Assembly (NCBI RefSeq): GCF_902498195.1
Contig: NZ_CABVIY010000003.1
Location: 836,785-900,784 of the forward strand
Origin: Pseudomonas fluorescens
GTDB taxonomy: Bacteria; Pseudomonadota; Gammaproteobacteria; Pseudomonadales; Pseudomonadaceae
DNA: 64,000 nucleotides
Direction of reading: 5' to 3'
In this document: positions 19,379 to 27,955 of the stretch, piece after piece
Position numbering within the stretch: the first letter of the stretch is position 1
Layout of the letters: every line of letters starts with the position of its first letter
Notes under the pieces: generated by a model
Told to the model about the DNA's origin: nothing
Seen by the model: only the letters and a program-made list of their open reading frames with translations
Databases searched by the model: none
Program-made: the position numbers and the translations under genes

Positions 19379-20002
19379 TCATTGCAACGGCGAAAACACC
19401 GCCGGCAGGTAAATCGTCGACGCCATGTCGCGCAATTGCGGGCCGGAATTCTCCGGTGGCCAGACGCCGTCAGCCACGGCCTGGGTTCGCACGTGCAGGC
19501 GTTGCTCCAGCGTGGTCCACGGCCAGATGTGCAAGTAGCGCGGCAATGCGCCGTCGGTGGCATAAAACGCCGCGTAGACCGGCGAATACTGCTCGGCGGT
19601 TCGTGGCTCGATCGCCTTGGCCCAGCCATCGAGCGTCGGCTGCAAACCGGCACTGACCAGGTCGTAGACCCGCAGTTCGTAATACGGTCCGTGCTGGCCG
19701 GCGCTCAAGGGTTCGAGGAAGGGAAACAAGCTGTAGTTTTCGATCCGCAGATCGGTGATGAACTCGTTGATGCCAAACGCCTTGCCTTCCAGCAGGAACC
19801 GTTCGCGCTCCGCTTGTCGCGCGCTTTCGTCGGCGAACCCGCGCAGCACGGCGATCTGGTTCAACGGGCCGATCTCCGAGGCCCAGCAGCCCATCAGGGT
19901 GCCGCCGACCCCGGCCCCGGCCAATGCCGCTTCAATACGTGCAAGCGCTGGCGCGACGGTCCGAACCCGTACGGTGAAGGTGATCAACTCAAACAAGCGC
20001 AT
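19379..20002 (-). CDS. NIPSNAP-family protein
   Basis: The 207-residue product carries two ferredoxin-like alpha/beta repeats of the NIPSNAP type: the N-terminal half starts MRLFELITFTVRV and the C-terminal half has PYYELRVYDLVSAGLQ. Such small dimeric alpha+beta-barrel proteins have no settled reaction. It follows the aspartoacylase-like gene on the same strand (127-bp gap) and may belong to the same TetR-controlled unit. No signal peptide is evident. Confidence 0.8.
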   Translation of the reverse strand: MRLFELITFTVRVRTVAPALARIEAALAGAGVGGTLMGCWASEIGPLNQIAVLRGFADESARQAERERFLLEGKAFGINEFITDLRIENYSLFPFLEPLSAGQHGPYYELRVYDLVSAGLQPTLDGWAKAIEPRTAEQYSPVYAAFYATDGALPRYLHIWPWTTLEQRLHVRTQAVADGVWPPENSGPQLRDMASTIYLPAVFSPLQ

Positions 20003-20129
20003 GGCGTACTCCGACCCTAAGCTTCAAATCCTTGAGCCTAGGGCAACAGGACACGGCACGGTATTCGAGCGATCACCCTCCGTCCGGGTAAATACCTCAG
20101 CACGCTCAGTGATTTCTTTAGGGCCCGGC

Positions 20130-21146
20130 TCAGTTCGGGTCCAGCAAGCCTCCGCTCCAGTGACGCGACAGGCGACTGCCGGTGAACTTCGCCACGCCCA
20201 TGCCCTGGGAGATCAGTCGATCGCGATAGCGCGTGACCAGGCGCCCCGTTTGCTCGGCATACAGCACCACTTCCGTAGACGGATCGCCCGGGCGCCGCAG
20301 GATCCGCGCAAAGCGCTGGCCCTGCTCGACGACATCCCCCAGTTCTTTTTCGAAAATGAGCACCCCGGGTTGCGGCGCCAGGATGGTTTCCATGTGGCCC
20401 ATGTCCACGGCCTCGACGGGCCAGTCAGGCGCCGTGACCGCATCCTCGATCACCCCGTAGCCGCACAACCAGGCGTACAGCCCCTCGGCGTCCGGTTCGG
20501 CAAACCGATCACTGACGTCGCCCTGCCCGCGCAACTCCAGGGTCGCGGCCATCCGCTGCCCGGTGACGCCGTCGCGGATCCACGGGGCAATAATGGTTTC
20601 TTCGAACGAGCCATCGTCGCCATCGTCCCAGATGATCGCCACGTCCATCTTCATCGCCGCCGCCAGGTCCCGGCCACGGGGCCAGAAACTGCGGTGTACG
20701 TAGAGGTAAGGCAGCGCTTCGTCATCGGTGTGCAGGTCGAGCATCACGTCCGCCGGCGCCGCCAGTTGCACCAGTTTTTGCTGCCATTGCTGGACATTGG
20801 TCGAAGGCCGCTCCATTGCGGCCGAGCGGTCGAACCCGCGATTGAAGTTCTGGCCGGTCGCCTCGTGATAGCGCCCGAGGATCCGTCCCCCGCGAAACTG
20901 GCCGATGCCCAGCGGATTGGCTTGTGGCACCACGGTCACGCTGCCCTTGAGCCGGCCCTGCTCCTCGGCCACTCGCAGACGTTGCATCAACAGATGCAGG
21001 ACCAGCATCCCGGCGATTTCATCGGCGTGCACCCCGGCCTGCAAATGCACCTTCGGCCCCGGACCGTTGCCCTCGAAGCGCCAGGCGCCGACCTGCACCG
21101 GCTCGCCGTTATTGTTGAGCACGTTGAACGAAACATCCTGCACCAT
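20130..21146 (-). CDS. Succinylglutamate desuccinylase/aspartoacylase-family hydrolase
   Basis: The 338-residue product is an M14-like zinc hydrolase: GVHADEIAG supplies the first zinc ligands (His, Glu), DLHTDD the later histidine, and a C-terminal biotinyl-like beta-barrel region follows, as in AstE/AspA relatives. These enzymes cleave N-acyl groups from amino acids, or similar amides. It is divergent from the BetI-like TetR gene, and their shared 110-bp promoter region contains a perfect TTGAAC-N4-GTTCAA palindrome. Since the same palindrome precedes the aminotransferase-ABC operon, a pathway of importing, deacylating and transaminating an amino-acid derivative is plausible but inferred. 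Confidence 0.87.
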   Translation of the reverse strand: MVQDVSFNVLNNNGEPVQVGAWRFEGNGPGPKVHLQAGVHADEIAGMLVLHLLMQRLRVAEEQGRLKGSVTVVPQANPLGIGQFRGGRILGRYHEATGQNFNRGFDRSAAMERPSTNVQQWQQKLVQLAAPADVMLDLHTDDEALPYLYVHRSFWPRGRDLAAAMKMDVAIIWDDGDDGSFEETIIAPWIRDGVTGQRMAATLELRGQGDVSDRFAEPDAEGLYAWLCGYGVIEDAVTAPDWPVEAVDMGHMETILAPQPGVLIFEKELGDVVEQGQRFARILRRPGDPSTEVVLYAEQTGRLVTRYRDRLISQGMGVAKFTGSRLSRHWSGGLLDPN

Positions 21147-21201
21147 GGATTTGCCCTCCCTTCATGAGTGTCAAAAACGTCGTCGCTGCCGAGACTGGAG
21201 A

Positions 21202-21217
21202 TTGAACGAGTGTTCAA
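21202..21217. promoter_or_regulatory. TetR operator-like palindrome, copy A
   Basis: TTGAACGAGTGTTCAA, a perfect 6+4+6 inverted repeat, 40 bp before the TetR start and 56 bp before the divergent aspartoacylase-like start. The same sequence (15/16) recurs at 27228-27243. Confidence 0.75.
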
Positions 21218-21256
21218 CTAAGCTCGGCAACGTGGAACCATCCCAAGGAATTCCCT

Positions 21257-21889
21257 GTGACCACCACCCCGAAAAACCGACGTGCCGAACCCGATGAGCG
21301 CCGTGAACTGCTGGTTGCCGCGACCTTGCGTTGCCTGGTGCGCGACGGCCATGCCGGGATTTCCGTGCGGCGCATCGCCACCGAGGCCGGGGTGTCGGTG
21401 GGCCTGCTCAATCATCATTTCGGCAGCATCGACGCGTTGATCGCCGACACCTACCAGAAGCTCGCCAGCGAACTCACCGCCGCCCTGCTCCACGAAATCC
21501 GGCAAGTCGGCACCCCGGCGCAGAAGATGGATGCGTTCCTGGTCGGTTCGTTTTCTCCGCGGGTCATGGACCCGCAACTGCTGGGGGCCTGGGTGGTGTT
21601 CTGGAGCCTGATCCGCCACTCCGAACACGTCAGCCAGTCCCACGAAAAAAGCTACGGCGCCTACCTCGACCTGCTACGCCAGTTGCTCGACGACCTGGCG
21701 GCCAGCGAAGGGTTCGTGATCCACGACACCCGCCTCGCCGCCATCGGTCTATCGGCGATGCTCGACGGCCTCTGGATCGAGTGGTGCCTGAACCCCGAGA
21801 CCTTCAGCCCCGCCAACGGCCTCCACATCTGCCGTTGCTGGATAAAGGGACTGCGACACGGAGCATTCGGCACCGACGACGTCCTGTGA
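21257..21889 (+). CDS. BetI-like TetR-family regulator
   Basis: The 210-residue protein has a TetR helix-turn-helix (RRELLVAATLRCLVRDGHAGIS...AGVSVGLLNHHFGS, ~residues 15-60) and a C-terminal domain with AWVVFWSLIRHSEH and LDGLWIEWCL, both features of the BetI group. GTG 21257 is the start, with AAGGA 7 nt upstream. The palindrome at 21202-21217 probably mediates autoregulation and control of the divergent hydrolase, and a second copy links it to the ABC operon. The last 141 bp overlap the EamA gene on the opposite strand. Confidence 0.9.
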   Translation: MTTTPKNRRAEPDERRELLVAATLRCLVRDGHAGISVRRIATEAGVSVGLLNHHFGSIDALIADTYQKLASELTAALLHEIRQVGTPAQKMDAFLVGSFSPRVMDPQLLGAWVVFWSLIRHSEHVSQSHEKSYGAYLDLLRQLLDDLAASEGFVIHDTRLAAIGLSAMLDGLWIEWCLNPETFSPANGLHICRCWIKGLRHGAFGTDDVL

Positions 21890-22753
21890 GGCATGCCGGC
21901 CGAAGATCATCGCCAGGGTGCCGCTGACCGCGATCAGGCCCGCGCCGATCATCAGCGACACATCCATCAGCGTGCCCCAGATCAGGCTCGACAGCAGGAA
22001 CGCCCAGATCAGCCCGGTGTACTCGAACGGCGCCAGTACGGTCGCCGTGGCGCGCCGGAAACTGGCGAACAGCAGGAACTGCCCGGCACCGCCCATCAAA
22101 CCGGCGCCGAGCATGCCCAGCCACGCGGGCATCGGCGTCGGGGTGTGGGTCCAGGGCAATGCCACCACCATGCAGATGACGAACACCACGTTGGTGATCA
22201 GCATCTGTTCCAGCACCGAGGTCTGGTCGTCCACCTGACGCAGCTGGATGTAGGTAAACGCCCAGAACATCGCCGCCAGCAGCGTCAGTACAATCGGCAG
22301 CGGCTCGGTCATGTGGGTGGGGCGACAGGCAATCACCACACCGATAAAGCCGAGGATCAGGGCGAACCACTGCCAGCCGGTGACACGTTCCTTGAGAATC
22401 GCCGTTGCCAGCACCGTGACCATGATCGGCGCGGAAAAATACAACGTGGTCATTTCCGCCAGGGTCAGGTCGCGGGCCGCGGTGTAGTACAGCAGCCACG
22501 CGGCGATCGACAGCAGACCGCGCACCACCAGCAAGCGTCTGCTCGGCGAGCGCCACGCACGCTGGATCAATTGCGTGCGGCCGGCCAACAGCACCACGAA
22601 CACCACCACCAGCGCGCGCCAGAACAGGATGGTGAACACCGAATAATCGGCCACCAGCCACTTGATGCCGGCGTCCTGCAACGACAGGAACGCGTAGCCC
22701 AGGGTGCACAGGCCTATGCCTTGCAGCGAGCGGTCAACCTGAGTCTTGTTCAT
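21749..22753 (-). CDS. EamA/DMT-family transporter
   Basis: Ten predicted helices in two EamA halves (GIGLCTLGYAFLSLQDAGIKWL start; second half near LTLLAAMFWAFTYIQLRQVDD). Such proteins usually export amino acids or metabolites through the inner membrane. The start overlaps the preceding permease stop (TGATG), so it is cotranslated with the ABC operon. The helical part ends near residue 290; the last ~45 residues (from HASQDVV) are a soluble tail read antisense through the 3' end of the tetR gene. Confidence 0.87.
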   Translation of the reverse strand: MNKTQVDRSLQGIGLCTLGYAFLSLQDAGIKWLVADYSVFTILFWRALVVVFVVLLAGRTQLIQRAWRSPSRRLLVVRGLLSIAAWLLYYTAARDLTLAEMTTLYFSAPIMVTVLATAILKERVTGWQWFALILGFIGVVIACRPTHMTEPLPIVLTLLAAMFWAFTYIQLRQVDDQTSVLEQMLITNVVFVICMVVALPWTHTPTPMPAWLGMLGAGLMGGAGQFLLFASFRRATATVLAPFEYTGLIWAFLLSSLIWGTLMDVSLMIGAGLIAVSGTLAMIFGRHASQDVVGAECSVSQSLYPATADVEAVGGAEGLGVQAPLDPEAVEHRR

Positions 22754-23451
22754 CAGGCGGACCTGCGCACTGGAGTTCCCCGCCGCTCGGCAAAGGCGAA
22801 CAAGGCTTCGATCAGGAACGTCAGGCAGACATACACCCCGGCCACCAGCAGCAACGGCTCATACACTTGCAGGGTTTGCGCCCGCACCACGTTGGCCGCC
22901 CCCAACAGGTCGATGACCGCGATGGTCGAGGCCAGCGCCGTGGATTTGAGCAGCATCACGGTTTCACCGGCCAGGGTCGGCAGCAGCAGGCGCAGCGCAC
23001 GGGGCAAACGGACCCGCAACAACGCCTGGCGCGGGGTCATGCCAAACGCCGAGGCGGCTTCCATCTCACCCTTGGGCACCGCCAGCAGGCCGCCGCGAAT
23101 CACTTCGCCGACGTAGGCGCCCACCGAAATCACCAGGGCGAAGACGATGTACCAGTAGCCATCGCGCAGGTACGGCCAGAGAAAACTGCCGCGAATCAAC
23201 GGAAACTGCGCAAACAGGCTGCCCAGGCCATAGTAGAAAATGTAGATCTGGATCAGCAGGGGTGTGCCGCGCGTCACGCTGGTATAGAACAGGCTGACCT
23301 TGGCGATCAGCTTGTTCTTCGAGATGCGCGCCAATGCCACCCCTATCGCCAGGACGAATCCCAGCACGCTGGAAATCAACAGGATGGCGATGGTCGTTTG
23401 CAGCCCCCGCAGCAACAGCGACGCGTATTCAATGGTCCACGCTGGAATCAT
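22753..23451 (-). CDS. Polar amino acid ABC transporter permease (HisM type)
   Basis: The 232-residue inner-membrane permease has the HisM/GlnP pattern: LLRGLQTTIAILLISS first helix, RGTPLLIQIYIFYYG, and the EAA loop EMEAASAFGMTPRQALLRVRLPRA that docks to the ATPase. It is 18 bp downstream of the second permease gene and overlaps the EamA start. Together with the binding protein at 24.3-25.1 kb and the fused ATPase it forms a complete family-3 amino acid importer. Confidence 0.93.
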   Translation of the reverse strand: MIPAWTIEYASLLLRGLQTTIAILLISSVLGFVLAIGVALARISKNKLIAKVSLFYTSVTRGTPLLIQIYIFYYGLGSLFAQFPLIRGSFLWPYLRDGYWYIVFALVISVGAYVGEVIRGGLLAVPKGEMEAASAFGMTPRQALLRVRLPRALRLLLPTLAGETVMLLKSTALASTIAVIDLLGAANVVRAQTLQVYEPLLLVAGVYVCLTFLIEALFAFAERRGTPVRRSA

Positions 23452-23469
23452 TTCATTTACTCAGCCGGT

Positions 23470-24183
23470 TTAGTCAGCAAGAGGCATCCAGCGACGAATG
23501 CGTCGCTCCAGCCGTCCCGACAAATAGTTGGATACCAGCGTCACCGCGTAGTACAGCGCGGCAGCGGTGAGGTAGAACAACAGGTAGTGACGCGTCGAGC
23601 CCGCGCCTTGCTTGGCGGTGTACAGCAGCTCGTTGGTGCCGACCACGCTGATCAAGGCGCTGTCCTTGATCAGGTTGATCCACAGGTTGGCCATCCCTGC
23701 CATCGCGTAGGGCGCCATGATCGGCAGCGTGACGCGGCGGAACAGCCCGAAGCCATGCAGGCCGAAGGCTTTGGCCGCTTCGATCTGGCCATAGGGAATG
23801 GCCTGGATCGCCGCGCGGAAAATCTCCGAGGCGTACGCGCCCTGCACCAGCCCCAGCACCACGATGGCCGCCAGCGGGCCGCTGACATTCAGCACGCCGT
23901 AACCCAGCGAGGCCATCAGCGAGTTGAGCAGCATGGAACCGACGTAATACAGCAGCAGAATCAGCAACAGTTCCGGCACCGCCCGGAACAGCGTGGTGTA
24001 GCCACGGGCCAGCGCGGCGATGGGTTTGGGTGCGCCCAGCTTCAGGCACGCCACCACCAGGCCGATGGCCAGCCCGACCACAAAGGCCCCGGCCGATATC
24101 TGCAGGGTCATCCAGAGCCCCTTGAGCAGCGCTGCACCCCATCCTTGTTCGCTGAAACCAATCATCTCGAACATTGCTGGCAT
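23470..24183 (-). CDS. Polar amino acid ABC transporter permease (HisQ type)
   Basis: The 237-residue permease starts GFSEQGWGAALLKGLWMTLQIS and carries RAVPELLLILLLYYVG and the EAA loop QIEAAKAFGLHGFGLFRRVTLP. It pairs with the next gene as the membrane heterodimer. ATG 24174 is an equally good start three codons in. A REP doublet separates it from the binding-protein gene upstream, which could act to differentiate expression levels. Confidence 0.93.
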   Translation of the reverse strand: MPAMFEMIGFSEQGWGAALLKGLWMTLQISAGAFVVGLAIGLVVACLKLGAPKPIAALARGYTTLFRAVPELLLILLLYYVGSMLLNSLMASLGYGVLNVSGPLAAIVVLGLVQGAYASEIFRAAIQAIPYGQIEAAKAFGLHGFGLFRRVTLPIMAPYAMAGMANLWINLIKDSALISVVGTNELLYTAKQGAGSTRHYLLFYLTAAALYYAVTLVSNYLSGRLERRIRRWMPLAD

Positions 24184-24211
24184 TTCAGTCTCCAGTCAGA
24201 GCACCACCGAC

Positions 24212-24307
24212 CCCTGTAGGCGCGAGCATGCTCGCGAAAGCGCTGTGTCAGTCGACACCCATGTTGAATGTCAGTCCGCATTCGCGAGCAAGCCCGCTCC
24301 CACAGGG
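24212..24307. repeat. REP doublet between binding protein and permease genes
   Basis: CCTGTAGGCGCGAGCATGCTCGCGA and TTCGCGAGCAAGCCCGCTCCCACAGG form the inverted pair, with an inner stretch GCTGTGTCAGTCGACACC. REPs inside transport operons commonly stabilise the upstream mRNA (here the binding protein). Confidence 0.8.
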
Positions 24308-24323
24308 ATTTGCATTCAACCCA

Positions 24324-25106
24324 CTAGAACGTCGGCTTCACGCTGGTACCGAAGTAGCTCTGGGACAGGTCGTCGTAGTCCTTGCTCGCCAGCAGTTCCT
24401 GGATCGCCTTGTCGAGCTTCGCCTTGAGTTCGGTGTCGTCCTTGCGCAGGCCGGCGCCCACGCCTTTGCCGAAGATCGGGTCGTACGGCACGGCGCCGAG
24501 GTAGGCCAGGTCTTTGGCGTCCGGGGTCTTGACGAAGGCTGCCATGGCCGTGCCGTCGGCCATCATCAGGTCGATGCGCCCGGCAATCAGGTCGGCGTTG
24601 GCCGAGTCCTGGGTGTCGTAATACTTAACGTCGGCAATTTTTTCGTAGTAGGTCTTCAGGTAGCTGGCGCTGACCGTCGAGTTCTGCACGCCGATGGTCT
24701 TGCCCTTGAGGTCGTCCGGGTATTTTTTAACGGAAGCCTCTTTGGGACCGACGATGGCGATCACCGAGTCGTAGTAGGCCTTGCTGAAGGCGATCTGTTT
24801 TTCCCGTTCTTCGGTCACTGACATCGAGGAGAAAATCACGTCGATCTTCTTCGCCAGCAGCGACGGAATGATCCCGTCCCACGCCACTTCCTTGATCTCG
24901 CACTCGGCTTTCATTTCGCTGCACAGCTTTTTGATCAGGTCGACTTCAAAACCCTTCCACTCACCGTTTGCCTGTTTCTCGGTGTACGGCGGATAGGGTT
25001 CGGCGGCGACCGCGAATCGGATGGGTTGTGCCTGTGCCGCGCTCATCCCGGCCAGCATCAAGCAGGCCGCGCCGGTGAACCAGTTTGCCAAACGTCGATT
25101 TCCCAT
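24324..25106 (-). CDS. Amino acid ABC transporter periplasmic binding protein
   Basis: A 260-residue family-3 solute-binding protein: signal peptide cleaved after SAAQA (~residue 26), then IRFAVAAEPYPPYTEK, GFEVDLIKKLC and the FSSMSVTEEREKQIAFS signature. It captures a polar amino acid or amine in the periplasm and delivers it to the two permeases. It follows the fused aminotransferase-ATPase gene after 28 bp. Confidence 0.93.
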   Translation of the reverse strand: MGNRRLANWFTGAACLMLAGMSAAQAQPIRFAVAAEPYPPYTEKQANGEWKGFEVDLIKKLCSEMKAECEIKEVAWDGIIPSLLAKKIDVIFSSMSVTEEREKQIAFSKAYYDSVIAIVGPKEASVKKYPDDLKGKTIGVQNSTVSASYLKTYYEKIADVKYYDTQDSANADLIAGRIDLMMADGTAMAAFVKTPDAKDLAYLGAVPYDPIFGKGVGAGLRKDDTELKAKLDKAIQELLASKDYDDLSQSYFGTSVKPTF

Positions 25107-25134
25107 GATGTTGCCCCGTCTTTTTATGATGTTA

Positions 25135-27150
25135 TTAGCGAGTCTGATGAGCGTTGACGAACTGCCGGCAACGCTCGCTGCGTGGGTGTACGAACACTTC
25201 GTCCGGCGAACCGGTTTCCTCGATCAGGCCTTGATGGAGGAAGGCGACCTTGGAAGACACATCGCGTGCAAAGGCCATCTCATGGGTCACCAGGATCATG
25301 GTCCGGCCTTCCTCGGCGAGCGAGCGGATCACCCGCAGCACTTCGCCGACCAGTTCCGGGTCGAGTGCCGAGGTGGGTTCATCGAACAGCATGACCTTGG
25401 GCCGCATGGCCAGGGCCCGGGCGATGGCCACCCGTTGTTGCTGTCCCCCGGAAAGAAACGCCGGGTATTCGTTGCGCTTGGCCGCCAGCCCCACGCGTTC
25501 GAGCAAGGCTTCGGCCCGTTCAGTGGCTTCGGCCTTGCTTTCACGCAGGACCTGGGTCGGCGCTTCAATGAGGTTTTCCAGCACCGTGCGATGGGGCCAG
25601 AGGTTGAAGTTCTGGAACACCATGCCCAGGCTCGACCTGATGCGTACCAGCTGTTTGGCATCGGATACCAGCGGTGCGCCGGGACGATTCTGGTTCAGGT
25701 GAATGCTTTCGCCGTCTACCAGAATGCGCCCCTGGTCCGGCACTTCGAGCATGTTGATGCAGCGCAGCAGCGTACTTTTGCCCGAGCCGCTGGCGCCGAT
25801 CAGCGAGATCACCTCGCCTTCTCGGGCGGTCAGGGATACGCCCTTGAGCACTTCGATATTGCCAAAGCGCTTGTGCAGTTTTTCGACCTCGATCATGGTC
25901 CTGGCCGCACTGGGTGCGACTGTCGTTTCACTGGTCACGCGGCTGATAACCGGGTTTTTGACCAGCACGCGCGCTTCGCCCTTGAGCACCAGGACAAAAT
26001 CGCGGATACGCCGGCACGCCTCGGCCAGCCGTTCTTCGCCGAGGGTGAAGGACAACCGCACAAACCCCTGGGCCGGTTCGCCGAAGGCTGCGGCGTCCAG
26101 CACCGACACCCGCGCCTCGCGCAACAGGCGCCAGGCGAACTCCAGCGACGTCAGTCCGGTGCCGCGTACATCGATCAGCACGAACATGCCGGCGTCGGGC
26201 TTGAGCACGGCAATGCCCGGGCAATCGGCCAGCCCCGCCACCACCAGGTCACGACGACGGCGATAGATGTCGCGCATGCCGTGGCTCACTTCGTCATGGG
26301 ACTGCACAGCCTTGAGCGCGGCCTCCATGACAAACCCCGGCAAGCCGTAAAGCATGCTCAGCACCAGGGTTTCGGCATGGGCGATCAGCGCGGGATCCGC
26401 GACGATCCAGCCGATGCGCCAGCCGGTCATGGCGTGGGATTTGGACAGGCTGCCGATCGTCACACAGCGCTCGGCCATGCCCGGCAAGGCCGCCAGGCTC
26501 AGGTGTTCGCGTTCGAACGTCAGGCTTTCATAGACTTCGTCGATCACCACCCACAGGTCGTGGGCGATGGCCAGATCGGCGAGGGCTTGCAGCTCTTCGC
26601 GGTTGAGCACCACGCCGGTGGGGTTATTCGGGTTGGACAGGAAAATCGCCCGGGTCCGTGGGGTGATGGCCTTGGCCAGCACGGCGGCATCGAGGCGGAA
26701 ATCGTCATCCGCCGAGCACGGCACCCGTACCAGGGTGGCACCGGAGGCCTTGAGTGTGGCTTCGTAGGTCACGTACATCGGGTCGAGGGCAATCACCTCG
26801 TCGCCGGCACTGAGCAGGCACAGCGAGGTGGCGAACAGCGCATTCTGCGCGCCGGCCACGGCGATCACGTTGTCGGCTTGCAGCTCGCGGTCGAACAGCT
26901 TGCCGTAGCGCGCGGCAATGGCTTCGCGCAAGGCCAGGCGCCCGGCAATTTCGGTGTAGTGGGTGTCACCTTCGCGCAGCGCGTGGATGGCGGCATCGGT
27001 GATGAAGTCGGGCGTCGGGAAATCAGGGTCACCGACACTGAGAATGATCACATCCTCGCCACGGCGTCGAGCTTCATACGCCGCGTAATGAATATCCCAG
27101 GCGGCAACGCCTTGACCTGAGATCCGCTCAACAAAGGGTGAAAACCGCAT
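25135..27150 (-). CDS. Aminotransferase fused to ABC-transporter ATPase
   Basis: One uninterrupted 671-residue frame. Residues ~1-395 are a fold-type-I PLP aminotransferase: [23 protein letters not shown] (~172-179), DEVYESL, and the PLP lysine K237 in [15 protein letters not shown]. Residues 419-671 are a HisP/GlnQ-type ATPase: Walker [10 protein letters not shown] (452-460), [16 protein letters not shown], Walker [13 protein letters not shown], and a late switch histidine in LVTHE. The ~20-residue linker ([17 protein letters not shown]) is not a known domain. Met419 (genome 25896) has AGGA just upstream, so a free ATPase could also be made by internal initiation. The start ATG 27150 is chosen because [10 protein letters not shown] is the usual aminotransferase N-terminus. 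A fusion like this would tether transamination to import. Confidence 0.85.
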   Translation of the reverse strand: MRFSPFVERISGQGVAAWDIHYAAYEARRRGEDVIILSVGDPDFPTPDFITDAAIHALREGDTHYTEIAGRLALREAIAARYGKLFDRELQADNVIAVAGAQNALFATSLCLLSAGDEVIALDPMYVTYEATLKASGATLVRVPCSADDDFRLDAAVLAKAITPRTRAIFLSNPNNPTGVVLNREELQALADLAIAHDLWVVIDEVYESLTFEREHLSLAALPGMAERCVTIGSLSKSHAMTGWRIGWIVADPALIAHAETLVLSMLYGLPGFVMEAALKAVQSHDEVSHGMRDIYRRRRDLVVAGLADCPGIAVLKPDAGMFVLIDVRGTGLTSLEFAWRLLREARVSVLDAAAFGEPAQGFVRLSFTLGEERLAEACRRIRDFVLVLKGEARVLVKNPVISRVTSETTVAPSAARTMIEVEKLHKRFGNIEVLKGVSLTAREGEVISLIGASGSGKSTLLRCINMLEVPDQGRILVDGESIHLNQNRPGAPLVSDAKQLVRIRSSLGMVFQNFNLWPHRTVLENLIEAPTQVLRESKAEATERAEALLERVGLAAKRNEYPAFLSGGQQQRVAIARALAMRPKVMLFDEPTSALDPELVGEVLRVIRSLAEEGRTMILVTHEMAFARDVSSKVAFLHQGLIEETGSPDEVFVHPRSERCRQFVNAHQTR

Positions 27151-27227
27151 GCCATTGCCTCGTTCAAAATGAAGAAACGCAAGCCCGCAACCAGCCGGGA
27201 GAGAAGGTGGAACGAACATAGTCCAAG

Positions 27228-27243
27228 CTGAACACTCGTTCAA
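27228..27243. promoter_or_regulatory. TetR operator-like palindrome, copy B
   Basis: On the coding strand TTGAACGAGTGTTCAG, 15 of 16 identical to copy A, including the 4-bp spacer. It lies about 85 bp upstream of the fusion gene start. A further half-site (TGTTCAGC) follows at 27264-27271. Confidence 0.75.
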
Positions 27244-27339
27244 CAGAAAACTGACGAAGGTTCGTGTTCAGCGTAAACAGGTCGTTTTTGCGACAGTCGC
27301 GGCGTTTTTTGTTCAGCTGGCGGTTTGAGTCGAAGCTGT

Positions 27340-27932
27340 GGGGGATGGGATTTGGTTCCGCCCTTAAGGCGGGTCACTTGGAAGAGCCTGTAGGAGCGAG
27401 CAGGCTCGCGATGGTCGTCAACGATGACGCGGGGAGCCTGACACCCCGCGGTGCTCTCAGGTTTTTCGCGAGCAGGCTCGCTCCTACAGGGCACGCCGCG
27501 ATGGGCCAGCGTGGTCTAACGGGGCGCCCAGATCAAAAGCCAAAGCGAGGCGGCCTGATAGCCGACCTGACTTTTCAGAATGTACCTAAACCCTGTGGGA
27601 GCCAGCCTGCTGGCGATGGACGTCAACGATAACGCGCCCTGTCTGGATGAACGCGTTGCCTGGAAGTCCATCGCCAGCAGGCTGGCTCCCACAATGAGAT
27701 CGCCGACAGACCTGCAATCAGGTCGGCTTTAAGGCCGCCTCGCTTTTGATTTTGATCTGGCTTTTGATCTTCTTGCCCCACGGAGCAGGACCGGAGCGAG
27801 GCACCGAACGACAGGGGCAAGAGCCCTTGGTTACTTGGGGCCGGGCGGCGTTCCGTGCTTCCAAGTAACTCGCCGTAAGGGCGAAACCTTAAGTCGCCAT
27901 CACATAAACAACGGATATACACCCAATCCCAA
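27340..27932. repeat. Mosaic inverted-arm intergenic element (copy 2) with two REP doublets
   Basis: A shortened left arm (GGTTCCGCCCTTAAGGCGGG) is followed by a REP doublet at 27387-27490, an arm piece with GGGGCGCCCAGATCAAAAGC, a second doublet at 27591-27697 of a variant type (GTGGGAGCCAGCCTGCTGGCGATGG), and a right arm ending GTAAGGGCGAAACC...AACGGATATACACC. It fills the 805 bp between the enoate reductase stop and the fusion operon promoter; no gene is seen. Confidence 0.8.
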
Positions 27933-27955
27933 ACTACGCCCGCAGCCGGCCGCAA

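Noticed and set aside
22753..24183. Broken transporter because no separate ATPase gene is next to the permeases
   Set aside because: The ATPase is present as the C-terminal half of the fused gene at 25.1-27.2 kb, so the importer is complete.
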